From Candidatus Saccharimonadota bacterium (GTDB taxonomy: Bacteria > Patescibacteriota > Saccharimonadia > Saccharimonadales > Saccharimonadaceae): DNA of 64,000 nt. The translations under genes and the position numbers were made by a program. The stretch covers positions 1 through 64,000 of the forward strand of contig JAFRBS010000001.1 in NCBI GenBank assembly GCA_017404725.1, read 5' to 3'. Positions 8,105 to 16,540 of the stretch are shown piece by piece. Below the pieces are notes generated by a model. The model was not told the origin of the DNA and did no database searches. It was given only the letters and a program-made list of their open reading frames with translations. Numbering within the stretch: the first letter of the stretch is position 1; each line of letters begins with the position of its first letter.

Positions 8105-9580
8105 ATGATTAGAACACGTTTTGCGCCCAGCCCGACTGGTTATATCCATATCGGCAATGTTAGAAGCGCAATTTACCCTTATTTAATCGCTAAACAGGCT
8201 GGCGGCAAGTTCATTTTACGCATCGAAGATACGGACCGCGCGCGCTATGTTGACGGCGCGACCGATTTAATCATGGAAACGCTGCATTGGCTCGGGTTAG
8301 ACTGGGACGAAGGCGCCGGCATTGGTGGCCCGAACGAGCCTTATTATCAGTCCGAGCGCAAGGAAATCTATCACACTTGGGCTCGTAAGCTCGTTGAAAT
8401 CGGTCGCGCCTACGCCGACCCCACTCCTCCCGAAAAAGTCGACGAATACCGAAAAGCTGATAAGAACGCTAAAATCCCGTTTCTGTTCCGAAACCACCGC
8501 CCCGCCGAGGCCGACCTAAGCCCGGAAGAAACCATGAAACTCTGGGAAGCTGGCGCGCCCCTGCGCTTTAAAGCCGAGCCGAAAAATTATAGCTGGCACG
8601 ACGAAGTTATGGGCGACCTTTCTACCGGCCCGGAAGTTCTAGATGACATTATCTTGATCAAGAAAGACGGCCTGCCGACCTATAATTTTGCGCATATCGT
8701 CGACGATTTTGAGATGGAAGTTTCCCACATCGTCCGTGGCGTGGAATATCTGTCTTCCATGCCGAATTATCTCGCGATTTATGAAGCTCTAAATATTGAA
8801 CATCCGAAATTCGTTTCGCTCCCGCACGTCCTTGCGCCGCAAGGGAACAAGAAACTAAGCAAGCGCGACGGCGCGAAATCGGTTGTCGATTACCGCGACG
8901 ACGGCATTTTACCGGAGGCGATGCTAAATTATCTCGCCTGTCTTGGCTGGAACGATGGTACAGAACAAGAAATCTATACGATGTCTGAGTTACTTGAAAA
9001 ATTCTCCATCGACCGCATCCAAAATTCCGGCGCACGCTTTGATGAAACGAAATTACTATGGCAGAGCGGTATTTGGATCCGCAAGATTTTCGATGAGCAG
9101 GGTGTCGATGCGCTATACGCGAGGACAGAAGGTTTTTGGCCAGAATCCGCCATGAGCTATCCGGAAAAGTATCGGAAGAAGATTCTTTCTATCGTTTACG
9201 ACCGCCTGAAAGTCTTGTCTGATTTAAGAACTATGACCGACTATTTCTTCGAAACTCCAGAAATTGACCTAGAAATGTTAACTAGGAACAAATTCCTGAA
9301 AAAAATGTCCGAGCAGGAGCTTGCCGAGCTTCTTCGCATCGTTTCCGAAAGGCTTAGCGAAATTAAAGACTGGAACGAAGATGAGCTCCAAGCCGCCTTT
9401 AACGAACTATTAGAAAAAACCGCGAAAAAACCAGCAGAATTATTCAGCCTAGTTCGCATTTCTACTTCTTTCGCGCCATTTTCGCCCGCGCTCCATCTTA
9501 CCGCCGCCGTGCTCGGCCGCGAAAACTTCCTCTCGCGCCTAAACTCCGCCCGCTCCGCCCTCCTAAACGACGGGATGTAG
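8105..9580 (+). CDS. gltX: glutamyl-tRNA synthetase
   Basis: Class Ic aminoacyl-tRNA synthetase charging tRNA-Glu. Residues 3-30 carry RTRFAPSPTGYIHIGNVRSAIY with the HIGH-type signature HIGN. The active-site KMSKS equivalent is KLSKRDG in LPHVLAPQGNKKLSKRDGAKSV (about 240-262). The alpha-helical anticodon-binding domain fills the C-terminal third. Length 491 is typical. The ATG lies 6 nt after TATAAT (8093-8098) in TGATATAAT, so the mRNA should be leaderless. Whether it also charges tRNA-Gln cannot be decided here; no glnS or gatCAB is in the window. Confidence 0.96.
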   Translation: MIRTRFAPSPTGYIHIGNVRSAIYPYLIAKQAGGKFILRIEDTDRARYVDGATDLIMETLHWLGLDWDEGAGIGGPNEPYYQSERKEIYHTWARKLVEIGRAYADPTPPEKVDEYRKADKNAKIPFLFRNHRPAEADLSPEETMKLWEAGAPLRFKAEPKNYSWHDEVMGDLSTGPEVLDDIILIKKDGLPTYNFAHIVDDFEMEVSHIVRGVEYLSSMPNYLAIYEALNIEHPKFVSLPHVLAPQGNKKLSKRDGAKSVVDYRDDGILPEAMLNYLACLGWNDGTEQEIYTMSELLEKFSIDRIQNSGARFDETKLLWQSGIWIRKIFDEQGVDALYARTEGFWPESAMSYPEKYRKKILSIVYDRLKVLSDLRTMTDYFFETPEIDLEMLTRNKFLKKMSEQELAELLRIVSERLSEIKDWNEDELQAAFNELLEKTAKKPAELFSLVRISTSFAPFSPALHLTAAVLGRENFLSRLNSARSALLNDGM

Positions 9581-9612
9581 ACTAAACGTAAACGTTATGC
9601 TATAATAAACAT

Positions 9613-10929
9613 ATGACAAAAGAACCTGAAGAAGTATCTATTGAAGATCTTAAAAATGACGTGGCGAAAGGCATCAATCTCGAAACGATCGATACTAATT
9701 TGCCCGAAGAAAAAGAAAATTTATCTGGGACGATGAAAAAACAGCGCAAAAAGCGAAACCTAAAAAAGCGCACAAAAATCATCATTATCGTTGTCGTAGC
9801 GCTTCTCGCGATTGGCGGCGGAGTTCTCGCGTTCTTCCTCTTAAACCAAAAGCCTGCCGAAGTGGTCGAGGAGAAAGTTCCTGAGAAAGTCCCTGAGAAA
9901 TATTACAGCGTCTTAACCGGCGAGGAAATCGCCGACAAGAAATTGAACGAAAGCCCGACTTTCTGTATGCAAATTCCGAACGGTCTAGACGGCGCCCGTC
10001 CGCAAGTCGGCCTGAAAAAAGCCGGCGTGGTCTTCGAGGCCATCGCCGAGGCCGGAATTACCCGCTTCGCTGCCGTTTTCCAGAACGTTGAGGCTTCCGC
10101 GCTCGGTCCAATTCGCTCGCTCCGCCTCTATTATCTCGACTGGGACGTGCCGTTCGATTGTACAATTGTCCACGCCGGCGGCTCCGCCGAGGCTATCGCC
10201 GCCGCCCAGAGCTACCGCGACTTGAGCGAAAGCACGACCTACGAATGGCGCATCAGAAAGGGCTACGTCGCTCCGAATAACCTCTTTACTTCATCCGAAC
10301 TTTTGAATAAATTTAACGCCGACCATAATTTCGCGAACTCTGACGTAAAGGCTTTCGACCGCTTAAAACCAGACGAGGCTAAGAAGGCCGTCGAGGAAAA
10401 CGTTAAAGCCGCCGAGCCGCTGACCGAAGAGGAAAAAGCCGCCGCCGCGTCGGCCGATTCCTCCGAAAGCCCGCGCGAAGTTAAGCCGCTCGTCGAAAAA
10501 ATCAGCGTAAACTTCGGCCGCACCCCTGCGTTTAACACAATCTACGCCTACGATCGCGGCTCGAATACTTACCTCCGCTCTTATGGCGATGGCTCCGCGC
10601 ATATTTCCTATACCTGCGAACAGGGAATTAACGTCACTGCGCCGAAAAACGAATGTGGCGAACCGTCCCAGGTTTCGCCTAGCGCCGTCGCGGTCATGAT
10701 GGTCGACCAGTGGCTCGACACCGACCATTACCACCTCCGCACCCAGACCATCGGCACCGGTTCCGCCTACGTCTTCCAAAACGGCGAAGCGATCAAAGGC
10801 ACCTGGGAAAAATCCGCTCGCGAGTCCCAGATCATCTTTAAAGACGAAGACGGCAAAGAAATCTCCTTTGCCCCAGGCCAGCTCTGGATCGCTGCCGTCC
10901 CGAATTCCGGCGGCTCCGTCCAATACTAA
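9613..10929 (+). CDS. DUF3048 (YerB-like) membrane-anchored protein
   Basis: 438 residues with an acidic then Lys/Arg-rich cytoplasmic N-terminus, a transmembrane helix (about 53-76) and a large extracytoplasmic DUF3048 domain: YYSVLTGEEIADKKLNESP, MQIPNGLDGARPQVGLKKAGVVFEA, EAGITRFAAVFQNVEASALGPIRSLRLYYLD. An acidic Glu/Ala-rich linker lies around residues 255-292. The family (YerB in Bacillus) is of unknown biochemical function and is usually surface-exposed. The start is 6 nt after TGCTATAAT (TATAAT 9601-9606), so it is leaderless. It is probably monocistronic, with tRNA-Glu following. Confidence 0.85.
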   Translation: MTKEPEEVSIEDLKNDVAKGINLETIDTNLPEEKENLSGTMKKQRKKRNLKKRTKIIIIVVVALLAIGGGVLAFFLLNQKPAEVVEEKVPEKVPEKYYSVLTGEEIADKKLNESPTFCMQIPNGLDGARPQVGLKKAGVVFEAIAEAGITRFAAVFQNVEASALGPIRSLRLYYLDWDVPFDCTIVHAGGSAEAIAAAQSYRDLSESTTYEWRIRKGYVAPNNLFTSSELLNKFNADHNFANSDVKAFDRLKPDEAKKAVEENVKAAEPLTEEEKAAAASADSSESPREVKPLVEKISVNFGRTPAFNTIYAYDRGSNTYLRSYGDGSAHISYTCEQGINVTAPKNECGEPSQVSPSAVAVMMVDQWLDTDHYHLRTQTIGTGSAYVFQNGEAIKGTWEKSARESQIIFKDEDGKEISFAPGQLWIAAVPNSGGSVQY

Positions 10930-10984
10930 ACTCGCTCTCCTAGCACTAGACTTGCGCTCCATTTTATGCTAAAATAATCTTAAT

Positions 10985-11061
10985 GGCTCCTTCGTCTAGT
11001 GGTCCAGGACGTCTGGTTCTCATCCAGAAAATCGCGGGTTCGACTCCCGCAGGAGTCACCA
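10985..11061 (+). tRNA. tRNA-Glu(CTC)
   Basis: 77 nt with encoded CCA. Acceptor GGCTCCT/AGGAGTC with one G-U pair, anticodon loop TTCTCAT giving CTC, and T loop TTCGACT. A -10-like TAAAAT preceded by TGC lies upstream near 10970. Confidence 0.95.
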
Positions 11062-11076
11062 CGGTAGGAAGCGAGA

Positions 11077-11102
11077 CAAAAGAAAAGTTTACTTTTCTTT
11101 TG
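11077..11102 (+). terminator. hairpin downstream of tRNA-Glu
   Basis: CAAAAGAAAAG (11077-11087) pairs perfectly with CTTTTCTTTTG (11092-11102) around a TTTA loop. The stem is A/T-rich, with the U-rich arm itself on the 3' side. It is probably a 3' end or processing signal for the tRNA transcript; termination efficiency is uncertain. Confidence 0.45.
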
Positions 11103-11170
11103 CGAGCTGACGCCCCGTGAAAGACGCGCGAAGCGCGGCTACCAAAAACGAAAAAAGACAATTCATCATA

Positions 11171-12253
11171 ATGAAAAAGTCACTGCCCATAATCATTATT
11201 GCCTTGACCGCCGTCGCGATTTTTGTCGCCGGCTTTTTTATCGGCAAAAGTCAGAACAACCCCGCCGAAACGACCGCCTCGACCGAGACCGCCAAAACCG
11301 CTGAAACCGCCAAATCCGCCGAAGCTACCTCCGAAAATTCCGCCCCAGACGGCACTCCAGTTAAAGCCCACGGCAAACTCACCGTCGACGGCGCTACGCT
11401 TAAAGACCAAAACGGCGAAAAGTTCCAGCTCCGCGGCGTCAGCACCCACGGCCTCGCCTGGTTCCCGCAGTATGTAAACGCAGACGCCTTTAGAACCATG
11501 CGCGACAGTTGGGGCATAAACACCGTCCGCCTCGCCATGTATACCGACCCTTCCGCCGGCTACAGTGAATCTATCCACGAAAAGGTCAAAGAAGGCGTAA
11601 AATATGCAACCGACCTCGGCTTGTACGTGATCATCGACTGGCACATCTTAAGCGATTATAACCCGAACATGCATAAATCCGAAGCCTTAAAGTTCTTCCG
11701 CGAGATGGCCGGGCTTTATAAAGATAACCTAAGCGTCCTCTACGAAATCTGCAACGAGCCAAACGGCGACGCCGAATGGTCGCGCGACATTAAACCATAC
11801 GCCGAAGAGCTAATCAGCGCAATTCGCACCATCGACGACGACGCTATCATCTTGGTCGGCTCTTCAACTTGGTCCCAGGACATCGACAAAGTCGCCGAGA
11901 ACCCTCTAAGCGGCGTCTCGAACGTGATGTACACTGTCCACTTCTACGCCGCAACCCATAAAGACTGGCTAAGAAACAAAGTTTCCGCCGCTCTTGATAA
12001 GGGCATCCCGGTTTTTATCTCCGAATTCGGCATCTCCGACGCCTCCGGAAACGGCGCGCTCGATTATTCCGAGGCCGGCCAATGGCTCTCGCTCCTAAAC
12101 TCCCGCGGCGTCTCGTTTGTTATCTGGAACTTGTCCAACAAGAACGAAAGCTCCGCCCTCCTTACCCCTGAAAACAGCAAAACCTCCGGCTGGGCCCATA
12201 GCGACCTCTCGCCCCAGGGCCAATGGTTCGTCGACACCGCCATGAAATCTTAG
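11171..12253 (+). CDS. glycoside hydrolase family 5 enzyme, membrane-anchored
   Basis: TIM-barrel glycosidase of 360 residues, resembling GH5 subfamily 2 endoglucanases acting on beta-1,4-glucans. The start MKKSLPIIIIALTAVAIFVAGFF is a signal or anchor helix, followed by a Thr/Ala/Glu linker. The catalytic domain shows LRGVSTHGLAWFP, WGINTVRLAMYT, VIIDWHILSDYNP, the acid/base Glu in YEICNEPNG, HFYAATH, and the nucleophile Glu in VFISEFGISD. An upstream in-frame GTG at 11117 would add 18 residues before the signal helix; the ATG at 11171 is preferred because the hydrophobic start then fits a signal sequence. It is an unusual hydrolase for a minimal epibiont. Confidence 0.9.
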   Translation: MKKSLPIIIIALTAVAIFVAGFFIGKSQNNPAETTASTETAKTAETAKSAEATSENSAPDGTPVKAHGKLTVDGATLKDQNGEKFQLRGVSTHGLAWFPQYVNADAFRTMRDSWGINTVRLAMYTDPSAGYSESIHEKVKEGVKYATDLGLYVIIDWHILSDYNPNMHKSEALKFFREMAGLYKDNLSVLYEICNEPNGDAEWSRDIKPYAEELISAIRTIDDDAIILVGSSTWSQDIDKVAENPLSGVSNVMYTVHFYAATHKDWLRNKVSAALDKGIPVFISEFGISDASGNGALDYSEAGQWLSLLNSRGVSFVIWNLSNKNESSALLTPENSKTSGWAHSDLSPQGQWFVDTAMKS

Positions 12254-12255
12254 CC

Positions 12256-12284
12256 TTGACTTATTAGCTTAAGTATGATATAAT
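12256..12284 (+). promoter_or_regulatory. consensus promoter of the small gene at 12372
   Basis: TTGACT (12256-12261), 17-nt spacer ending in TATGA, TATAAT (12279-12284). The transcript should start near 12291 and carry a leader of about 80 nt. The promoter closely matches one at 34722-34750, including ATTAGC and TAAGTATGATA in the spacer. Confidence 0.75.
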
Positions 12285-12371
12285 AGAAGTAGTGAGGGCA
12301 TTTTTTATTGTCCTGCGCAACTATAAACAGGGGCGCAAGACTGGCCCCAGGCATTTTTTAGGAGGTGACAT

Positions 12372-12692
12372 ATGCCACAGCAAAGTAAAAAGATACCTAC
12401 GCTTATCGACTGGTATCTTACGGACCTCTCCGGCAACCCGATCGAGCGCGACACGTTCTTCCGCACAATTAAAAAACTCGGAAAAATGAGTAATCCCGAA
12501 TATAATTTCGGGTTGGTCGGAAAACGCTTCTTCGACGGAGATGAGCCGGAGGATGCGCCGGCAATTTACGCAAAATTGCTATCCATCGAGTGCCTCGGCA
12601 AAGGCGCGTACCGGATAGTAACAGAGCGTTGTCGCGAATATATCATCCATCGTGACAACATGGCGAGCCAAAAACGGCTTGCCGAATTATAA
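12372..12692 (+). CDS. small conserved-looking protein of unknown function
   Basis: 106 residues, charged and apparently soluble, with no motif I recognise (IDWYLTDLSGNPIERDTFFRTIKKLGKM near the N-terminus, ERCREYIIHRDNMASQKRLAEL at the end). It has an optimal Shine-Dalgarno AGGAGGTGACAT before the ATG, its own consensus promoter, a leader of about 80 nt and a dedicated terminator, so it is a real and probably well-expressed monocistronic gene. A longer overlapping reading frame from 12292 has no comparable signals and is left out. It shares its strong-SD, long-leader layout with the genes at 14356, 25451 and 38278. Confidence 0.75.
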   Translation: MPQQSKKIPTLIDWYLTDLSGNPIERDTFFRTIKKLGKMSNPEYNFGLVGKRFFDGDEPEDAPAIYAKLLSIECLGKGAYRIVTERCREYIIHRDNMASQKRLAEL

Positions 12693-12700
12693 ACCTTCTA

Positions 12701-12736
12701 GGGTCGCGAAACAATTCGCGGCCCTTTCTTTTTTCT
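12701..12736 (+). terminator. rho-independent terminator
   Basis: GGGTCGCGAA (12701-12710) pairs with TTCGCGGCCC (12715-12724), followed by TTTCTTTTTTC. It closes the gene ending at 12692 and separates it from der. Confidence 0.9.
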
Positions 12737-12760
12737 CTAAAAAATGTTATAATAGGCATC

Positions 12761-14251
12761 ATGAAAAGCTTACCGATTGTCGCCTTGATTGGCCAAACTA
12801 ACGCCGGAAAGTCTAGCCTCCTAAACCGCCTCGCGAGAAAAAACATCGCAATTGTGGCGCGAGAAGAGGGGACAACCCGCGACAACGTCGTCGCGGGAAT
12901 CGACGATCGGTTTTTATTGGTCGATACTGCCGGTTTGAAAAACCCCGAGGACGACTTCGAAGCCAGCATCCAGGACCAAATCACCGACGCGATCGAGTCC
13001 GCCGAAATCATCTTAGTTGCCGTCGATAGCACAAAATATTTCGATAATCATGACAAAAATATCGCCAAATCGGCTTTAAGATCTAAAAAACCAGTTTTCT
13101 TACTTTTAAACAAATCCGACAGAGGCGAAGCTTTGCCTGTCAATGATTTTCGCGCCCTCGGCATCCCCGAAGACCGCATCCTCCGCACCTCCGCCACGAC
13201 CGGCCAGGGAACCGCCGAGCTAAAATCTGAAGTTGAAAAAATTCTCGGAAATAAAGTCACAAAAGAAAAATCTAGCGACCTTAAAATCGCCTTAATCGGC
13301 CGCCCAAACGTCGGCAAATCCAGCCTGTTTAACGCCCTAGGCAAAAAACAGCAGGCCATCATCAGCAGTAGGCAAGGGACGACCCGCGACATCAACCGCG
13401 TAAACATCAGATATAACGGCAAAGATATCGAAATCTTAGACACCGCGGGCCTTAGAAAACCCGGAAAACGCGAAGTTGGCATCGAAAAATTCAGCGCAAT
13501 CAGAACTCTCGCCGCGATCGAGGAAGCCGACATCTGTGCCCTCCTCGTGGACTCAACCGAACCACATTCTAAGCTCGACCAATCTCTCGCCGGCCAAATC
13601 ATCGAAGCCGGCAAAGGCATCATCGTCGTCGTCACAAAAACCGATCTCCTGAAAGAACGCGAAGTTTTCGATATCTTTGAAAGTCATGCGCAGGCTGGCA
13701 AGCCGAGCCTAAGCGCCGAAACCCCTGTGGCGACCGCCCCTTGGGACGCGGAAGGCCAAAGGCCTACAGGGGTTTCGGACGCGGGCCGAAAAGATATTGA
13801 AACTTCGCGTTCTTCGGCAGACATTTTGCTTGACGGCCTCGAGCGCGATTTCAACTTCCTGCCTTTCGCCCCAGTCCTCCTAACCAGCTCCGAAACCGGA
13901 AAAAACGTGACGAAGCTTTTCGACCTCGCTGAGCAAATCGAAGAAGCCAGAAAACACGAAATCGCAACTTCCGACCTCAACAAAATCTTAAAAGACGCCA
14001 TCAGTTCACATCCGCCTGCCGGCCTAAAAAATACCCATCCGAAACCAAAGTACATCGTCCAAACCGACACGAACCCGCCCTGGTTCGTCATCCACGGCCA
14101 CGACCTCGGCCTGATGCACTGGTCCTATAAACGTTTCTTAGAGCGAAAAATCCGCGAATTTTACCCTTATATCGGCACGCCAATCTTCTTCTCGTTCAGA
14201 TCCGACAACCCAAAATCTGCCGACAAAAATCCCCCTAGAAAATCCCGCTAA
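12761..14251 (+). CDS. der: ribosome biogenesis GTPase Der, with foldback insertion
   Basis: Double-GTPase needed for 50S assembly. First G domain: GQTNAGKSS (11-19), DTAG (55-58), NKSD (117-120). Second G domain: GRPNVGKSS (180-188), DTAG (227-230), TKTD (292-295). The C-terminal KH-like domain ends with WFVIHGHDLGLMHWSYKRFLERKIREFYPYIGTPI. At 496 residues it is longer than usual because about 50 residues (roughly 303-352), from FDIFESHAQ to ETSRSSAD, interrupt the second G domain between the TKTD motif and FAPVLLTSS. That stretch is encoded by a nested inverted repeat. The frame is open, so the protein is probably functional. Leaderless: TATAAT at 12748-12753, ATG at 12761. Confidence 0.94.
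   Translation: MKSLPIVALIGQTNAGKSSLLNRLARKNIAIVAREEGTTRDNVVAGIDDRFLLVDTAGLKNPEDDFEASIQDQITDAIESAEIILVAVDSTKYFDNHDKNIAKSALRSKKPVFLLLNKSDRGEALPVNDFRALGIPEDRILRTSATTGQGTAELKSEVEKILGNKVTKEKSSDLKIALIGRPNVGKSSLFNALGKKQQAIISSRQGTTRDINRVNIRYNGKDIEILDTAGLRKPGKREVGIEKFSAIRTLAAIEEADICALLVDSTEPHSKLDQSLAGQIIEAGKGIIVVVTKTDLLKEREVFDIFESHAQAGKPSLSAETPVATAPWDAEGQRPTGVSDAGRKDIETSRSSADILLDGLERDFNFLPFAPVLLTSSETGKNVTKLFDLAEQIEEARKHEIATSDLNKILKDAISSHPPAGLKNTHPKPKYIVQTDTNPPWFVIHGHDLGLMHWSYKRFLERKIREFYPYIGTPIFFSFRSDNPKSADKNPPRKSR
13655..13812. repeat. foldback element A, TTGGGAC core, in frame inside der
   Basis: Inner stem CCGAAACCCCTGTGG (13716-13730) pairs with CTACAGGGGTTTCGG (13764-13778) around the core CGCCCCTTGGGACGCGGA (13735-13752). 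Outer arms 13655-13678 and 13790-13812 are inverted copies sharing GAACGCGAAGTTT and ATATCTTT. The 35-bp segment 13733-13767 matches the copy at 32891-32925 in 33 of 35 positions. Read in the der frame it encodes TAPWDAEGQRPTG. Confidence 0.85.
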
Positions 14252-14355
14252 AATATGTTATAATAAATGCCAAGTGGGTTCAAGAAACGTGAGAAGCGAA
14301 AAGAGCTCATTTTTGCAACTTAAAATACGTACCAAAAACACGAGGAGGTGTTAAA

Positions 14356-15925
14356 ATGTCAAATGTACGTCACCCAGACATTGTGCCTGCTTTGGACTGG
14401 CTAATCGGTGATCCAGACAATCTCATCTCGACAACTACTAACGTTGGCGGAAAGATGGAGTTTCTCTACATACCGATCCAGTACATCGACAAACTAGGCA
14501 AGTTTCATAACGAGCCTCGTCAGTCTACGCGCAAAGACTCGGCACATAAACTGCTCGGCATGATGGGCAATATGCTTGTCGCTAGTCAAACCGAACGCAA
14601 AGACAATAACATCACCCGTTTTTTCATTCGAAAAGACGGAACCCGTATCAATTTTTGCGATTGGCCAGGTATTTCTTCGGACAGCTCAACTAATACCGCC
14701 ATTGCGCTCGCTCAGCTCTTAAAAATGCAAAGCGAGTCCGAAAAAACGCATAACCAAGTCTCCATCATCACTGGAGACAATGCTACACTCGCCAAAGCCG
14801 CCGCCAAGGGAATCAACATCATGAAAATTGTTCCCGAAGTTTACACTGGGCGGCGCAAGGTCATACTCCCTGATGAGTATGTCAGCTCTTGGACTGGCAA
14901 AAGACAACGCATTACTCTAAGGGAATGGGGTGAGATTTTCCCGGACGAGCCGCCGCTAAACCCCCACGAATTCGTGGAAATGGAATACGCGGATACTGGT
15001 CAGCCGAACAACAACTTCAGCAATATCGGTCGTTTTGACGCCGATACCGGCGCCATCGTACATCTGGAAAATATCAAGCTTCATGCTCCCTACAACCAGA
15101 TTTCGCCTAGAACTCCGTTCCAAGCGATGTTTTTGGAAGCCCTGATGCTCCCGCCAGATGAAGCGCCAATCATTGTTGCCGACTGCGTTTTCGGTTCTGG
15201 AAAAACCTTCCTGACTGTTTTAGCCGGTCTTTACGGCACAAACTATCGAATGGGCGGTTTTTCCGCCGGCAAAGCGCTACGACCGGATATTCGTTACTCC
15301 TTCTGAAGGCGCTCTCGGAGATGATATTGGCTTTCTTCCTGGAGATCAAAACCAAAAGGTCATCCCTAAAGCTATGCCGATACTAGACAATATTTATGAA
15401 CTTTTGTCAATAATTCGGCCTCAGTCTATGGATGATTTGATGGGCCAGGTCGATGAAGAGCTAGCTTTAGTAAATGAGGAAAAACGCCAAAATGGCAAAA
15501 AGGGCCGCAAAAATAACAGTAGTAACAGCGCGAAAAAATACGGTAAAAATCTGTCCGGAAATCCTAGCATCAATAAGGAAATTGGCCAGATCATCGAATC
15601 TTATTTCGAATTCCAGCCGCTAATCAACATGTGCGGTCGCTCCATCTCGCGCTCATGTATCTCGTACGATGAAGCCCAAAATATCGAAATCTGGCAAATG
15701 CGCGAACTTGTTACGCGCTTGGCGCCCGGCAGCAAGATGTGTATCACCGGCGACACTTCCCAGATTACGAAACCACACCTCAGCGACGCTAGCAACGGCC
15801 TCTCTTGGATTGCCGTTCGCCTCGCCAGCAGCAGAACCGCGGTCGTACTCGTCGATAAGAACCAGGAATCCGTCGTCCGCCATTGGGCTTTACGCGAAAT
15901 CATGAATCTAATTGGTATGTATTGA
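14356..15925 (+). pseudogene. PIN-PhoH family ATPase, interrupted by a one-base frameshift
   Basis: The product would be a YlaK/PhoH2-like protein: a PIN-type domain (LDWLIGDPDNLIS; SIITGDNATLAKAAAKGI at about 134-151) fused to a PhoH ATPase with Walker A FGSGKT (about 279-284), then FVTPSEGALGDDIGFLPGD, YDEAQN and ITGDTSQI. The frame opened at 14356 stops at 15306, while the rest continues in the +1 frame to 15925. Removing one A from AAA at 15271-15273 restores GKRYDRIFVTPSEG. It may be a sequencing or assembly indel, a real lesion, or a programmed shift; no obvious slippery site is seen. It has an excellent Shine-Dalgarno (GAGGAGGTG), a promoter TGTTATAAT about 100 nt upstream, and a terminator. 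Confidence 0.85.
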
Positions 15926-15929
15926 GCTA

Positions 15930-15958
15930 AATCCCCCGTTCCGACGGGGGATTTTTCT
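15930..15958 (+). terminator. rho-independent terminator after the PhoH gene
   Basis: AATCCCCCGT (15930-15939) pairs with ACGGGGGATT (15944-15953) around TCCG, followed by TTTCTTTT. It is placed 5 nt after the PhoH stop. Confidence 0.93.
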
Positions 15959-15987
15959 TTTGCTACCCCTTATGTTATAATAGTCTC

Positions 15988-16509
15988 ATGAAGCTAATCA
16001 TCGGTTTTGGCAACCCCGGAAACGAGTATAACTTTACCCGCCATAATTTTGGCTTTCTCGCGCTCGATTTTTACGCCAAAATCAAGAGACTAGAATGGCA
16101 GAAAAACCCAAAATTCGACGCAATTTACCTAAAAAGCGGCGACAATATTTTCATTAAGCCCCAGACTTTCTATAACAACATCGGAAAATCCGTCCAAGCT
16201 TTCTCGCATTTCTATAAAATCCCCCCTGAAGATTGCCTGATTTTATGCGACGATTTTAATCTCGATTTTGGCACGATTCGTTTCCGCGAAAAAGGCTCCG
16301 CCGGCGGAAATAACGGCCTAAAATCCACGATCTCTGAGCTCGGCACGAACGAATTTCCGCGTCTCCGCCTCGGAACAGGGAACGAAAAACTCCGCAATAA
16401 GATCGGCGACTACGACTTCGTCCTCTCAAAATTCACCCCTGAAGAAAAGGAAAAACTCCCAGAAATTCTCCGCGAAATCTCCGAAAAACTCGGCGAACTT
16501 ATCTCTTGA
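15988..16509 (+). CDS. pth: peptidyl-tRNA hydrolase
   Basis: Releases peptide from peptidyl-tRNA dropped by ribosomes. Length 173. Motifs: LIIGFGNPGNEYNFTRHNFGF (about 3-23), with the conserved Asn of GNPG and the catalytic His of RHNFGF; FIKPQTFYNNIGKSV (about 53-67); ILCDDFNLDFGTIRFREKGSAGGNNGLKSTISELGTNEFPRLRLG (about 86-130), with the DD and GGNNGL signatures. The ATG lies 6 nt after TGTTATAAT (TATAAT 15976-15981), so the mRNA should be leaderless. Confidence 0.96.
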   Translation: MKLIIGFGNPGNEYNFTRHNFGFLALDFYAKIKRLEWQKNPKFDAIYLKSGDNIFIKPQTFYNNIGKSVQAFSHFYKIPPEDCLILCDDFNLDFGTIRFREKGSAGGNNGLKSTISELGTNEFPRLRLGTGNEKLRNKIGDYDFVLSKFTPEEKEKLPEILREISEKLGELIS

Positions 16510-16540
16510 TAAAAAACCCACGTCGTGATATAATGAAATC

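Noticed and set aside
11103-11130. TGACGCC segment after tRNA-Glu as another core copy
   Set aside because: Only seven bases match the sortase/topA loop and the TTGGGAC part is missing; recorded only as a hairpin.
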